From an uncultured Erysipelotrichaceae bacterium (GTDB taxonomy: Bacteria; Bacillota_I; Bacilli_A; RFN20; CAG-826), in assembly GCA_902773005.1 (NCBI GenBank), contig CACYCS010000004.1, positions 1-64,000 of the forward strand: a stretch of DNA of 64,000 bases, read 5' to 3'. Within the stretch, counting starts at the first letter, position 1, and every line of letters starts with the position of its first letter. Positions 7,487 through 16,077 of the stretch are shown here, in pieces. The notes under the pieces are model-generated. The model was not told the origin of the DNA, did not search any database, and was given only the letters and a program-made list of their open reading frames with translations. The translations under genes and the position numbers were made by a program.

Positions 7487-7562
7487 TTGAAATGGGGTGC
7501 AACTGGCTGCCCGAGACGGGCCCTCTAGCTTTGCGTCGCCGGATTGCTCCGGTTTTGCCGAT
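7487..7562 (-). promoter_or_regulatory. c-di-GMP-I (GEMM-I) riboswitch aptamer
   Basis: Minus strand, directly upstream of the GGDEF gene. It matches the GEMM-I consensus block by block: GGCAAAACC (7551-7559), a CCGG-AGCAAT-CCGG hairpin, the invariant GACGCAAAGC (core at 7528-7536), then GGGCC, a second hairpin and GCAGCCAGTTGC (about 7490-7507). A TATAAT-type -10 (minus, about 7563-7570) lies just upstream, so the aptamer begins almost at the transcript 5' end. Placement before a c-di-GMP-producing enzyme implies feedback control. Confidence 0.88.
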
Positions 7563-7707
7563 ATTATTATAAACATATTGACTAATCTATGTTTATATTT
7601 ATTTTCACTTTTTACTGCATATTTCGGCCTATATTGCCCATTATTATCTCCCTTTGCTGACATTTAGATGCCATAGATTGAGAATCCGAGTGAGGGCTTA
7701 TGCGAAT

Positions 7708-8838
7708 TTAAGCATCCTCGGGATTGCGCTTTTTCGAGGCGAGGTTGATGAATTGCATTATCGTCGCAAGAATCACAAGCAGCCCAAAAGTAATCGCGTA
7801 TGGGAAGAAGATGCCAGTAAGCGAACCGTGATCCATCGTGCCGTTTGGTTGCCTTATCTCAATGAAACTGCGCGTTGCGTAAAGCAAGAAGAACATAACG
7901 AACAGAGGAAGGGTCCATTTCTTCCAAACGGCTAATGCGATTGCGGCTATTTCGAGTATCGTCCCGACGATGGCGACCGCCATTCCGATTGCCGATGGTG
8001 CGCTATAGGGCCCTATCACGTTAAGAAGGGGGTCAAAATCGCGCGACCAGCGGAGGCCAAAGTGGATCGCCCCGATGAAGCAGGGAATTGCAGCGTAGGA
8101 AGCGGCGGTCTGAACGGCTTTCTTGACGTCTTTTCCGTTTCGCCAAGCAAGCGAGGGGATGATGGTCGACAAGGCAATCGTAGCGATAAACAAAACCACA
8201 AAGACCAATCGATCTATTGGGTCATACACCGCTAGAATAGAGAATGCTGATTGGACGACGAGGATTATCGCCATCGCCATATGGATCATGATGAGGACAA
8301 AGCTTTCGCTTCGCGACCTAGAGATGACCTTTGCCTTTGCGGCTGCGACAAGCTCTTCATCATCCTCATCGGCTTTAGGCAATATGAGGAAGCGGCTGAT
8401 GAGATGGAGGATGACCATCACAATGAGGCCGATCGACTCGATGATGATTCCAATGAGACCATAGCCGCAGAACCCAACGACCATCCCGCCGAGGAACACG
8501 GTCCCTCCAATTGCCAAAGCGAGGATCTCGAATAGGCGAAAGCCTTTATATAAGGATGATTCAAGGGCTTTTTGCGATCGTTTGGTTTTCGCTTTTTCGG
8601 TTGATGAGGCCTTCTCGGGTGAGGTTTGCTTCCTTTCGCCGCGAAGAATCTCATCGACGCTTACGTCGTATAGCTCGGCAACGGATTGAATCACGTTGAT
8701 GTCGGGCATACCGTCGCCGGACTCCCAGCGCGATATCGTCTTGGGCGAAAGATAAAGCGCGTCCGCGACTTCTTGCTGCGTATAACCTTTTGCTTTGCGC
8801 AGGGCTTTAAGAAATTCTGCTGTTTTTTGATAATCCAT
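7708..8838 (-). CDS. XRE-family HTH regulator fused to a polytopic membrane domain
   Basis: A 376-residue protein. Residues 1-65 are a Cro/C1-type helix-turn-helix (LRKAKGYTQQEVADAL, SPKTISRWESG). A charged linker (about 66-90) leads to roughly eight to nine hydrophobic segments (95-370) with a loop rich in acidic residues near 145. HTH proteins with a membrane domain of this kind are common in Bacillota and are assumed to sense envelope state or ligands; the signal here is unknown. The ATG at 8838 is preceded by GGAGGAAACGTATC, a strong Shine-Dalgarno; longer in-frame starts up to 9000 would give a non-family N-terminus. Confidence 0.75.
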   Translation of the reverse strand: MDYQKTAEFLKALRKAKGYTQQEVADALYLSPKTISRWESGDGMPDINVIQSVAELYDVSVDEILRGERKQTSPEKASSTEKAKTKRSQKALESSLYKGFRLFEILALAIGGTVFLGGMVVGFCGYGLIGIIIESIGLIVMVILHLISRFLILPKADEDDEELVAAAKAKVISRSRSESFVLIMIHMAMAIILVVQSAFSILAVYDPIDRLVFVVLFIATIALSTIIPSLAWRNGKDVKKAVQTAASYAAIPCFIGAIHFGLRWSRDFDPLLNVIGPYSAPSAIGMAVAIVGTILEIAAIALAVWKKWTLPLFVMFFLLYATRSFIEIRQPNGTMDHGSLTGIFFPYAITFGLLVILATIMQFINLASKKRNPEDA

Positions 8839-9027
8839 GATACGTTTCCTCCGGATTTGCCAAAATGGTATAGGAGGATGGAGAGATTTCGAACCCAAGC
8901 AACGTCCAATTTTGTCTATGCTAATGTCTAGTTTGAGGTCGAAATTGGCTCGTTCATATTTTGGATTGGCGCATAGGATAATGCAATATGATATGAGCAA
9001 ATTTAGCGGGGACGTGTATGTGAAATC

Positions 9028-9064
9028 CGCTTTTGGAGATAAGGTTTTGACCTTCTCAAAAGCG
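9028..9064. other. Long imperfect hairpin between divergent genes
   Basis: CGCTTTTG (9028-9035) pairs with CAAAAGCG (9057-9064), and the inner AGA and AAGG also pair with TCT and CCTT with small bulges. No U-tract follows. It lies between the XRE gene and the FNT gene and may be regulatory or a weak terminator; the rest of 8839-9082 shows nothing I can assign beyond the XRE gene's ribosome binding site. Confidence 0.35.
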
Positions 9065-9082
9065 AACTGAAAACTTCGTGTG

Positions 9083-9110
9083 TTGCGCTTTCTTGGAAGA
9101 CGGCTACAAT
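9083..9110 (+). promoter_or_regulatory. Promoter of the FNT gene, probably leaderless
   Basis: TTGCGC (9083-9088), 16-bp spacer, TACAAT (9105-9110), then only 7 nt to the ATG at 9118. Initiation at the usual distance would place the transcript start at or next to the start codon. Confidence 0.6.
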
Positions 9111-9117
9111 AGCACCC

Positions 9118-9813
9118 ATGCAGGGAATGAAAAACAGGCTCAACGTATTCGTGTTTGCAATTCTTGCCGGGGCGGCCATCGCGCTTGGCGGGACGCTTTT
9201 CATCATGGCGAAAGCCTGGATTCCCGATAACCCATACATATCCGCATCCCTGGTTGGGAGTTTGCTTTTCCCGGTGGGGCTACTTCTAGTTTGCTACCTC
9301 AAATTGAACCTATACACGGGCAAAATCGGAATGGCTTTTCGGAACAAGAAGCTCGACAAGAAAGGGCTCAACGTCTTTGAGTGGCTGTTCATTATCCTCG
9401 TCGGAAATGCGGTTGGGGCGTTTGCCATCGGCTTCCTGATCTATGGCCTCACCTTCATAGATCAAGGCTCCTCGTTTAGCGTTGCGGTTGCCTCGACCGG
9501 GCATTCTAGAGCGATGGCATTCGATTTTGAGAACATCTTCAATATGTCATATAAAAGCGTTCTCTGTGGGATGCTTGTCTATATCGCGATCTATCTTTTC
9601 AACCGCCTGCCCAATCACTTTGGCAAAGTGGTCGGCGTTGTCGTTCCGATCGCTTTCTTCGTCTTTTGCGGATTTCAGCACTGCGTGGCCAATATGTTCT
9701 ATATCGTTGCTTCCGGCGAATGGAACGCCAACGCCTTCGTTGGCCTATTGATCTGTATTTTGGGGAATTCCCTTGGGGCGCTTGCCCTCGATCTGTTCGT
9801 CAAATACGAATAG
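9118..9813 (+). CDS. Formate/nitrite transporter (FNT) family channel
   Basis: A 231-residue protein with about six membrane helices. FNT family signs are LAGAAIALGGT in helix 1, NLYTGKIG at the end of helix 2, VGNAVGA in helix 3, and GFQHCVANMFYI in helix 5, the family's conserved G-x-x-H-x-x-A-N-M block with the central pore histidine. FNT channels move formate, nitrite, lactate or hydrosulfide with protons; the substrate cannot be fixed from sequence. It stands alone between the XRE regulator and the GH16 gene. A second ATG lies at 9127; the one at 9118 fits the promoter as a leaderless start. Confidence 0.85.
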   Translation: MQGMKNRLNVFVFAILAGAAIALGGTLFIMAKAWIPDNPYISASLVGSLLFPVGLLLVCYLKLNLYTGKIGMAFRNKKLDKKGLNVFEWLFIILVGNAVGAFAIGFLIYGLTFIDQGSSFSVAVASTGHSRAMAFDFENIFNMSYKSVLCGMLVYIAIYLFNRLPNHFGKVVGVVVPIAFFVFCGFQHCVANMFYIVASGEWNANAFVGLLICILGNSLGALALDLFVKYE

Positions 9814-9870
9814 GCGTTTTACCATGATATTTGTAATCCGTGCCCTTAAAACAACCAAGTGGGACCCATT

Positions 9871-9898
9871 TTGAGGCAAAATAAGGCTACGTTGTAAT
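9871..9898 (+). promoter_or_regulatory. Promoter of the first GH16 gene, probably leaderless
   Basis: TTGAGG (9871-9876), 16-bp spacer, TGTAAT (9893-9898), followed 8 nt later by the GTG at 9907 (another GTG is at 9901). No Shine-Dalgarno sequence is present. Confidence 0.5.
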
Positions 9899-9906
9899 AT
9901 GTGGTC

Positions 9907-10653
9907 GTGAAGAAATCCATCCTTTTTATTCTTTTCGCGGTAACCGTGTCTTCCATGACGGTCGGATGTAATCTCACAGCCGAAGCAAAGGACAGGCACC
10001 CCGAAACCCGTTTGGCGAAAGACGATGAGAAGCTCATCGATTTCTCAAAGGGCTGGTCAAAGGACTTCATGTTGGCGAACGGTTATCGAAATGGCGACCC
10101 GTTTGGCTGCTACTGGTCTAAGGATGCCGCTAGCGTTAAGGATGGGAAGCTGGAGTTAAGCCTCTACGAGAAGGACGGGAACTTCTATGGCGCGGAATAC
10201 CGCTCCTACAAAAACGCCTTCCATTACGGGTTCTATGCAATCCGGATGAAAGCCGCGGATTGTCCCGGGGTCATCAGTTCCTTCTTCACCTACACCAATC
10301 GCCCTGCATGGGATGAGATTGACATTGAGTTCCTTGGCAAAAACATGCGCCAAGTCCAATTCAATTACTACACGCAAGGCGTAGGTGGCCACGAAAAGCT
10401 CGTTGATCTAGGCTTCGACGCTTCCAAGGAATTCCATGAATATGGATTCCATTGGATCGAAGGCTCGATCGCGTGGTATGTCGATGGAAAACGGGTGCAC
10501 ATCGCAGCCGAATCCATCCCGAGCAACTCCCAGCAGATCATGATGAACCTTTGGAATTGCAGGGGGCACGATTCCTGGAGCGGCAAGTTCGATCCGAGCA
10601 AGCTGCCCGTGAAATCGGAATACGAGTTCATCGCTTATTCCCCGGAAGCGTGA
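9907..10653 (+). CDS. GH16 lichenase-type beta-glucanase lipoprotein
   Basis: A 248-residue lipoprotein (signal peptide ending MTVGC, Cys21) that should cleave beta-1,3-1,4-glucan outside the cell. The GH16 active site WDEIDIEFLG is intact, with nucleophile Glu137, Asp139 and acid/base Glu141 (family assignment). Flanking blocks VQFNYYTQGVGGHE, LGFDASKEFHEYGFHW, YVDGKRVH and QQIMMNLWN closely resemble Bacillus lichenases, and the length is that of a lone catalytic domain. Start is GTG at 9907, giving a normal MKKS signal peptide; a GTG two codons earlier is possible. It lies 45 bp upstream of a larger paralogue, probably co-transcribed. Confidence 0.9.
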   Translation: MKKSILFILFAVTVSSMTVGCNLTAEAKDRHPETRLAKDDEKLIDFSKGWSKDFMLANGYRNGDPFGCYWSKDAASVKDGKLELSLYEKDGNFYGAEYRSYKNAFHYGFYAIRMKAADCPGVISSFFTYTNRPAWDEIDIEFLGKNMRQVQFNYYTQGVGGHEKLVDLGFDASKEFHEYGFHWIEGSIAWYVDGKRVHIAAESIPSNSQQIMMNLWNCRGHDSWSGKFDPSKLPVKSEYEFIAYSPEA

Positions 10654-10698
10654 AGCGACGCGCCGAGGGAAAATACTTTTTCAGGAGGTCAAATTGAA

Positions 10699-13182
10699 AT
10701 GAAAAAGAAATCGCTTTTGCCGCTAGTAGCAAGCGCATTGTTGCTTGCCGCCTGCGGTGGTGGAAAAGTCGTTTATTCTAGTGTCGACCCTTTGGCTGGC
10801 GACAAGATCGGCGACTTCTCCGAAGGAAAGCCTGACGACATCTTTGCGTCCGACGGCTGGAGCAATGGCGCGAATTTCAACTGCGTCTGGAAAGAGGAAA
10901 ACGTCACGTTCTCCGATAGCAAGATGCATCTTGCCATCAAAAACGAAGAGGCGAAGGATAACGACAAGACCTATCCTTATACCGCGGGCGAAGCAAGGAC
11001 CCACAAGCTCTATGGCTATGGCGACTTCTCGGTCAGGATGAAACCGACTAGCATCGTCGGCACCGTCTCCACCTTCTTTGTCTACACCGGCGAATGGGAT
11101 GTCGTGGATGGCCAAAAGCACAAGCACGACGAAATCGACATCGAGTTCCTCGGCAAAGACACCACCAAGGTCCAGTTCAACTATTTCGTCGGCGGCAAAG
11201 GCGGACATGAATACATGTACGACCTCGGATTCGACGCCTCCAAGGAATTCCATGATTATGGATTCCGCTGGGAGAAGGACACCATCACCTGGATCATCGA
11301 CGGCAAGACCGCCTATCAGGTCAAGAAGGATGCCAAAAACCCAGAACTACCTTCCACCGCTGGCAGAATCATGACCAACTACTGGCCCGCAGCCGAGGCT
11401 GGCTGGGCTGGCAAGTTCGAGGGCGCGACCGCGGATACCGTCGATTATGAATGGATCAAAACCTCCGCAACCGGCTCCTATTGCGATGGCGAGGAGCCTG
11501 CGCCTGAGCCCGTGGAGTTCGATTGGGCAAGCGTTGCCGAGACCGATCTCACCTTCTCGACCGGCGACACCGAGACCTATCACATCACCAAAGAAGATAA
11601 AGTGACCACCGTCACCTACGAGAAAGCCAAAGGCTGGGTTAACCTTGGTGCTGGCATCGCCGATGCCGCTAAGCCCAATACCGCGGTCAACTTCACCTTG
11701 AAGAACAATAGCGCAGCCGCGACTAGCGTCCGCGTCGACGTCCAAGGCACCACCAAAGTCGGCAATTCCGATTGCCTTAATACCTCCGCCTATGCCAAAG
11801 GACATAGCGAGATGTACACCAACATGGAGTGGGGCGGCTCTGAATTCAAACTCGGCGGGAACGAAGAGCTCGCGGTCACCGTCAACTACGATCCGACCGG
11901 CGAGAAAGGCCTGCCGAAGTCCCTCCTGTTCTATTTCGACTCCATGCAAGCGGACGAGAAAGTCCATGAAGGCGGCAGCGTCTCCATCAGCAAGGTCCGT
12001 TTCGCCAACCCGAGTGGCGAAGCGCCCGTTTACCCAGTTGATCCAGTCGTCTCCGAGCCGATCGTGAGCGAGCCGACTGTGAGTGAGCCCCAAGAGTCCG
12101 CTGAGCCCCAGGAATACGTTCCGATGGAAGGCGCCCTCGATTTCACCTTCACCGCGACCGACCTTTACACCATCACCCCAGCCAACCAGGCCACAAAGTC
12201 ACTTGACGTTGCCTATAGCAAAATATTGGGCAACACCTATGCGACCATCTCTAGCTCCGCCCCTGCGATTCCTAGCGCCGCGACCGAGTTCGGCGTGAGC
12301 CTCGTCAATAACGGAACCGCAGCAGCCAAGATCCGCGTCGACATCCAAGGCACCACCAGAGTCGGCAACACCGCCGCGATCAACACCTCTGCTTCGGCTG
12401 CTGGCCACACCGATGTCTGGACCGACTCCGAATGGGGTGGATCCTCCATCACCATTGCCCCGAAAGAAGAGGCGAGGTTCGTCGTGAGCTTCGATCAGAC
12501 GACCGAAAGGGGTGCCGCTACCTGCGTCATCTTCTTCATCGACTCCTTCCAGGGCGACACCACTGAGCGTTCTGGCAACATCACTCTCCGCGACTTCACC
12601 TTCAATGCCGCGCAGCCCGAAGTTCCTGAGCAATCCGTCGAGCCTGTGCAGTCCGTCGAGCCTGAGCAGTCCGCTGAGCCCCAGGGCTACGTTCCGATGG
12701 AAGGCGCCCTCGACTTCGAGTTCAACGGCAATCCCGCTTACACGGTTACTCCCTCTGGCGAGTCCTCTAAATCCTTCGATGTCTCTTATCTCAATTTAGC
12801 AGGCAACACCTACGCGAACATCTCTAGCTCTTCTCCTGCGATTCCCTCGACCGCAACCAAATTTGCCGTAAGCCTCACCAATAACGGCGACTCCAACGCG
12901 AAGATCCGCGTCGACATCCAAGGCACCACCAGAGTCGGCAACACCGCCGCGATCAACACCTCTGCTTCGGCTGCGGGCCACACCGATGTCTGGACCGATT
13001 CCGAATGGGGCGGATCGTCGATCACGGTCATTCCTGGCGAAACCGCTAGGTTCGTCGTGAGCTTCGATCAGGCGACCGAGAGGGGTGCCGCTACCTGCGT
13101 CATCATCTTCATCGACTCCTTCCAGGGCGACACCACCGAGCGTTCTGGCAACATCAACCTCCGCGATTTCATCTTCGAATGA
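10699..13182 (+). CDS. GH16 lichenase-type lipoprotein with three C-terminal repeat domains
   Basis: An 827-residue lipoprotein (LLLAACG, Cys19). Residues about 35-260 are a GH16 lichenase domain with HDEIDIEFLG (Glu145, Asp147, Glu149), VQFNYFVGGKGGHE and LGFDASKEFHDYGFRW. Then come three related beta-sandwich-like domains of about 165 residues (about 275-440, 475-640, 666-827), each with a core like RVDIQGTTRVGNT and DSEWGGSS and each ending in a DSxQxDxxxxxGxxxxxxxxF segment. They are separated by linkers rich in V-S-E-P or Q-S-V-E-P. The repeats look like carbohydrate-binding modules, but I cannot name the family. AGGAGG precedes the ATG by 11 nt. It is probably a cell-surface glucanase with multivalent substrate binding, paired with the single-domain enzyme upstream. 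Confidence 0.88.
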   Translation: MKKKSLLPLVASALLLAACGGGKVVYSSVDPLAGDKIGDFSEGKPDDIFASDGWSNGANFNCVWKEENVTFSDSKMHLAIKNEEAKDNDKTYPYTAGEARTHKLYGYGDFSVRMKPTSIVGTVSTFFVYTGEWDVVDGQKHKHDEIDIEFLGKDTTKVQFNYFVGGKGGHEYMYDLGFDASKEFHDYGFRWEKDTITWIIDGKTAYQVKKDAKNPELPSTAGRIMTNYWPAAEAGWAGKFEGATADTVDYEWIKTSATGSYCDGEEPAPEPVEFDWASVAETDLTFSTGDTETYHITKEDKVTTVTYEKAKGWVNLGAGIADAAKPNTAVNFTLKNNSAAATSVRVDVQGTTKVGNSDCLNTSAYAKGHSEMYTNMEWGGSEFKLGGNEELAVTVNYDPTGEKGLPKSLLFYFDSMQADEKVHEGGSVSISKVRFANPSGEAPVYPVDPVVSEPIVSEPTVSEPQESAEPQEYVPMEGALDFTFTATDLYTITPANQATKSLDVAYSKILGNTYATISSSAPAIPSAATEFGVSLVNNGTAAAKIRVDIQGTTRVGNTAAINTSASAAGHTDVWTDSEWGGSSITIAPKEEARFVVSFDQTTERGAATCVIFFIDSFQGDTTERSGNITLRDFTFNAAQPEVPEQSVEPVQSVEPEQSAEPQGYVPMEGALDFEFNGNPAYTVTPSGESSKSFDVSYLNLAGNTYANISSSSPAIPSTATKFAVSLTNNGDSNAKIRVDIQGTTRVGNTAAINTSASAAGHTDVWTDSEWGGSSITVIPGETARFVVSFDQATERGAATCVIIFIDSFQGDTTERSGNINLRDFIFE
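12098..13170 (+). repeat. 573-bp tandem duplication inside the GH16 gene
   Basis: The second and third C-terminal domains are in perfect 573-bp (191-codon) register. For example, 12328-12425 and 12901-12998 differ at one base in 98, while flanking parts have diverged more. The first repeat domain (about 11520-12010) is clearly older. Confidence 0.85.
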
Positions 13183-13200
13183 TCCACTAAGGATCAATCT

Positions 13201-13240
13201 AACCTCCTGACGTTTCTATTTGCCTCAGGAGGTTTTTCTT
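13201..13240 (+). terminator. Terminator after the GH16 genes
   Basis: AACCTCCTGA (13201-13210) pairs perfectly with TCAGGAGGTT (13225-13234), followed by TTTCTT. Confidence 0.85.
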
Positions 13241-13246
13241 CACCCT

Positions 13247-13275
13247 TTGCGCACCGCAAAGCAAACAACTATCAT
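13247..13275 (+). promoter_or_regulatory. Promoter of the acetyltransferase gene, probably leaderless
   Basis: TTGCGC (13247-13252), 17-bp spacer, TATCAT (13270-13275), then 6 nt to the ATG at 13282. No Shine-Dalgarno sequence. Confidence 0.6.
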
Positions 13276-13281
13276 TACCAT

Positions 13282-13902
13282 ATGACTGAACTAGAGAAAA
13301 TGCTTTCCGGAAAGATCTATGACTGCGCCGATCCGGAGATTGCCGCTTTGCAGCGGAAACTGAACCTATTGAACGAGGAATGGAACGCTACGCCATCTTC
13401 TTCGCCTAGGAAACAAGAGATATTCAAGGAGCTTGCCCCAAACATCCATCCGTCTTGCTTCATCCGCTCACCGGTTTACTTCGATTATGGCTGCAACATC
13501 TATATGGGCGAGAATAGCTATGCGAACTACAACCTCACGGCACTAGACGTATGCCCGATCTATATCGGCAAAGGCGTCCATATCGGAAGCGGGGTATCCC
13601 TCATCACCCCATTGCATCCCCTAGATGCGGAAGACCGTGCGATATACCGCAATGAGAAAGGCGTGCTAACCGATCAAGAATATGGCGCCTCCATCACGAT
13701 CGGCGATCATTGCTGGATCGCATCCAATGCCACGATCCTCCCAGGCGTGACCATTGGGAAGAATTCGATCATCGGCGCGGGCTCCGTCGTCACCCACGAT
13801 ATCCCAGAAGGCGTCATTGCCGTCGGCAATCCAGCAAGGATACTTCGCAAAATCACCGAGCAGGACAAACTGAAATATCACCCTGAATTATTCGCAGAAT
13901 AA
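13282..13902 (+). CDS. Maltose/galactoside O-acetyltransferase-type enzyme
   Basis: A 206-residue acetyl-CoA-dependent sugar O-acetyltransferase of the Maa/LacA family. It has the short N-terminal helical part (MTELEKMLSGKIYDCADPEI), the conserved FDYGCNIYMGENSYANYN block, the TPLHPLDAEDR loop with the catalytic histidine of the family, and left-handed beta-helix hexapeptide repeats (ITIGDHCWIASNATILPGV, IIGAGSVVTHDIPEGVIAVGNPA). Length fits. The gene starts with a promoter only 6 nt away and has no ribosome binding site. It probably detoxifies surplus sugars by acetylation. Confidence 0.9.
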   Translation: MTELEKMLSGKIYDCADPEIAALQRKLNLLNEEWNATPSSSPRKQEIFKELAPNIHPSCFIRSPVYFDYGCNIYMGENSYANYNLTALDVCPIYIGKGVHIGSGVSLITPLHPLDAEDRAIYRNEKGVLTDQEYGASITIGDHCWIASNATILPGVTIGKNSIIGAGSVVTHDIPEGVIAVGNPARILRKITEQDKLKYHPELFAE

Positions 13903-14000
13903 GGGGGACGTGTATCGATTTTCGATGCTTCTAGGGCATCTAGGATGCAACTGATGCCCCATGAATGTAAAATGGTCATGCTTGCTAGGAGGTCCTAGGC

Positions 14001-15827
14001 ATGGAAAAGAAGAAGCATATTGCATTTTGGATTTTATTCCCCATTGGGTTTCTGATTCTCGCCGCTATTGCGGTGTTCATTTTGGATCTAACCAATGGCC
14101 CACTTGCATTGTTCGTCATTGAACTGATTATCCTCGCTGCCCTCGCGGTCACTAGCATATTGCTCATCAATCGCAGAGCGATCCTCCGCGCGGTTCCTTG
14201 GGCCGTCGCCTTCATGATGACCGTCGTGCTCTGCATGTTTTCAAAGCCCATTGTCCGCGAGACCAATGCGACATTGACGGACAAATTTGAGACGACGAAC
14301 GCCTTGACGCTCGCTAATGGCGAAGTCAAAGGCGCATACACCGCCGACAAAGAAGTCGAAGTCTACGCTGGCATACCATATGCAAAAGCCCCAGTAGGCG
14401 AGCTCCGCTGGAAGGAACCGCAACCCATCGAAAACTGGGAAGGAGTTAGGGATTGCACGAAATTCCACGCGAAATCGATGCAGCCTGGATCGAATCCCAT
14501 CATGAACTCTTTGGTCGAGATCTATGCCCAAAAGTCCTGGCATCCCACTTTCAGAACCGGAACCATCGAGCCGCGGAGTGAGGATTCCCTATACCTTAAT
14601 ATATGGCGCCCAGCCAAATTCACTGGCGAATTGCCAATTCTAGTCTATATCCACGGTGGCTCTTTGACTTCTGGCTCAAGCGCCTTCAGCGACTATAACG
14701 GCGAGACCTTCGCCCGCAATGGGGTTATCACGATCACCATCGCATATCGCTTAGGCGTGTTTGGCTATTTCGCCCATCCTGACCTCAAGGCGGAATCGCC
14801 TAACGGCACGACTGGCAACTACGGCCTGCTCGACCAGATTCAAGCCCTGAAGTGGGTCAATGAAAACGCATCCTACTTCGGCGGAGACAAGAATAACATC
14901 ACGATCGCTGGCGAATCCGCGGGCAGCTCAAGTGTCTCCGCGATCTGCGCTTCGCCACTAGCCAAAGGCTTATTCCGTCGCGCAATCGGCGAATCTAGCT
15001 CTGTCGTCGCACCCCATGTCCCGCACACGTTCAGGACGCTTGATAAAGCCTATGAAACCGCGGACAAGATCTTGAAAGAGCAGAATTGCTCCTCCATTAC
15101 GGAGTTGCGCAAGGTTTCTGCAGAGAAGCTCGTCGGTACCGCATATAGCAACGACTGCATGGTCGTAGACGGTTATGCGCTTCCGAAGATGCCTTACGAG
15201 ATCTATCAGGACGGGAATAACAACGAGGAGGCACTACTGAACGGCTACAACGTCAAAGAAGCCGATGCCTTTGTCGTTCCGAAGTTCCTCACTAGCCCCA
15301 CGAACAAAAACAATATCCGCGAGAGGTTAGCCGATTATTTCGACGCCGAAGCAGCGGATCAGTTCTTAGAAAGGTATCGCGACCGCATCGAAAGCGATGC
15401 CTTTGGGACCTTCAATGACATCATTTCCCATTACTGGTTCATGCAACCCCATTTCGAGTGGTCGACCATCGCTCGCGACAAAGGGGTGAACGTATACCGC
15501 TATCAATTCACGAAGGAGAACGGCTATTACGGCACATACCATTCGGGCGAAATGATCTATTGCTATGGAAACGTCGGGCGTGCGCACCAATTCGCCTATG
15601 ACGATAGCGATTATGCGCTATCGAAAACAATGGTCAGCTATTGGACGAATTTCGCGAAGACGGGAAACCCTAATGGCGATAGCCTTCCGATTTGGAGCCC
15701 ATGGGATCCCGTTAGTAATAAACTGCAGGAACTAGGAACGAACATTGGCCCAATCGAGGAGCGAGCGCTGCCCTCATACAAAATCCTGAGCGATTACGTC
15801 GCAAGGAAGGAAGCATCACAAAAATAA
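14001..15827 (+). CDS. Type-B carboxylesterase with N-terminal membrane anchor
   Basis: A 608-residue alpha/beta-hydrolase. Residues 1-85 hold three hydrophobic helices (about 8-30, 33-55, 64-82), an unusual membrane anchor for this family. The esterase domain starts near 100 (GEVKGAYTADKEVEVYAGIPYAKAPVG) and shows EDSLYLNIW, the oxyanion loop IHGGSLTSG, and the nucleophile elbow GESAG with Ser306. The acidic member and the histidine (in GTYHSGEMIYCYGN) are in place. The substrate is unknown; type-B esterases cleave carboxylic esters. AGGAGG lies 12 nt before the ATG. Monocistronic by appearance. Confidence 0.87.
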   Translation: MEKKKHIAFWILFPIGFLILAAIAVFILDLTNGPLALFVIELIILAALAVTSILLINRRAILRAVPWAVAFMMTVVLCMFSKPIVRETNATLTDKFETTNALTLANGEVKGAYTADKEVEVYAGIPYAKAPVGELRWKEPQPIENWEGVRDCTKFHAKSMQPGSNPIMNSLVEIYAQKSWHPTFRTGTIEPRSEDSLYLNIWRPAKFTGELPILVYIHGGSLTSGSSAFSDYNGETFARNGVITITIAYRLGVFGYFAHPDLKAESPNGTTGNYGLLDQIQALKWVNENASYFGGDKNNITIAGESAGSSSVSAICASPLAKGLFRRAIGESSSVVAPHVPHTFRTLDKAYETADKILKEQNCSSITELRKVSAEKLVGTAYSNDCMVVDGYALPKMPYEIYQDGNNNEEALLNGYNVKEADAFVVPKFLTSPTNKNNIRERLADYFDAEAADQFLERYRDRIESDAFGTFNDIISHYWFMQPHFEWSTIARDKGVNVYRYQFTKENGYYGTYHSGEMIYCYGNVGRAHQFAYDDSDYALSKTMVSYWTNFAKTGNPNGDSLPIWSPWDPVSNKLQELGTNIGPIEERALPSYKILSDYVARKEASQK

Positions 15828-15855
15828 CGCAGGCGTGTATTCGAATTCGCCTGCG
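15828..15855. other. Hairpin between convergent genes
   Basis: CGCAGGCG pairs perfectly with CGCCTGCG around a 12-nt loop. It lies directly after the esterase stop. There is no long U-tract, so termination is possible but not certain. Confidence 0.4.
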
Positions 15856-15861
15856 CCAAGG

Positions 15862-16077
15862 CTATTTGATGATGACGTTTCTGCGCCTAGGATCGATGAC
15901 CTTGATCTTAGGCTTTTCTTTTGTGCGCACAGCCGAGATAACGATTTGATCTTTATCGCATTGGACGTGGAACGCGGTGAAGCTATGGTTCCCTTCCTGC
16001 AATGGGGGATTCTCCGTCGTCCAATAGATACGAGGATTCAAATTTCCCTTCGTTCCATCAAGAAATTGCTTTAGCAA
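15862..16077 (-). pseudogene. Small protein or N-terminally broken gene remnant
   Basis: The frame gives 71 residues from a TTG at 16077 (LKQFLDGTKGNLNPRIYW onwards, ending IDPRRRNVIIK). The same frame stays open upstream to a TGA near 16133 and adds RDPETAFKELL, which reads like a natural continuation of the first helix but has no start codon. An AAGGAG sits directly against the TTG with no spacing, so a normal start is missing. I therefore read it as the C-terminal part of a lost gene; a real small protein with an odd start is the alternative. The fold and role are unknown. Confidence 0.35.

Noticed and set aside
11347-12093. 248-residue open frame opposite the GH16 gene
   Set aside because: It arises from GC-rich repeat DNA read antisense; no start signals are present.
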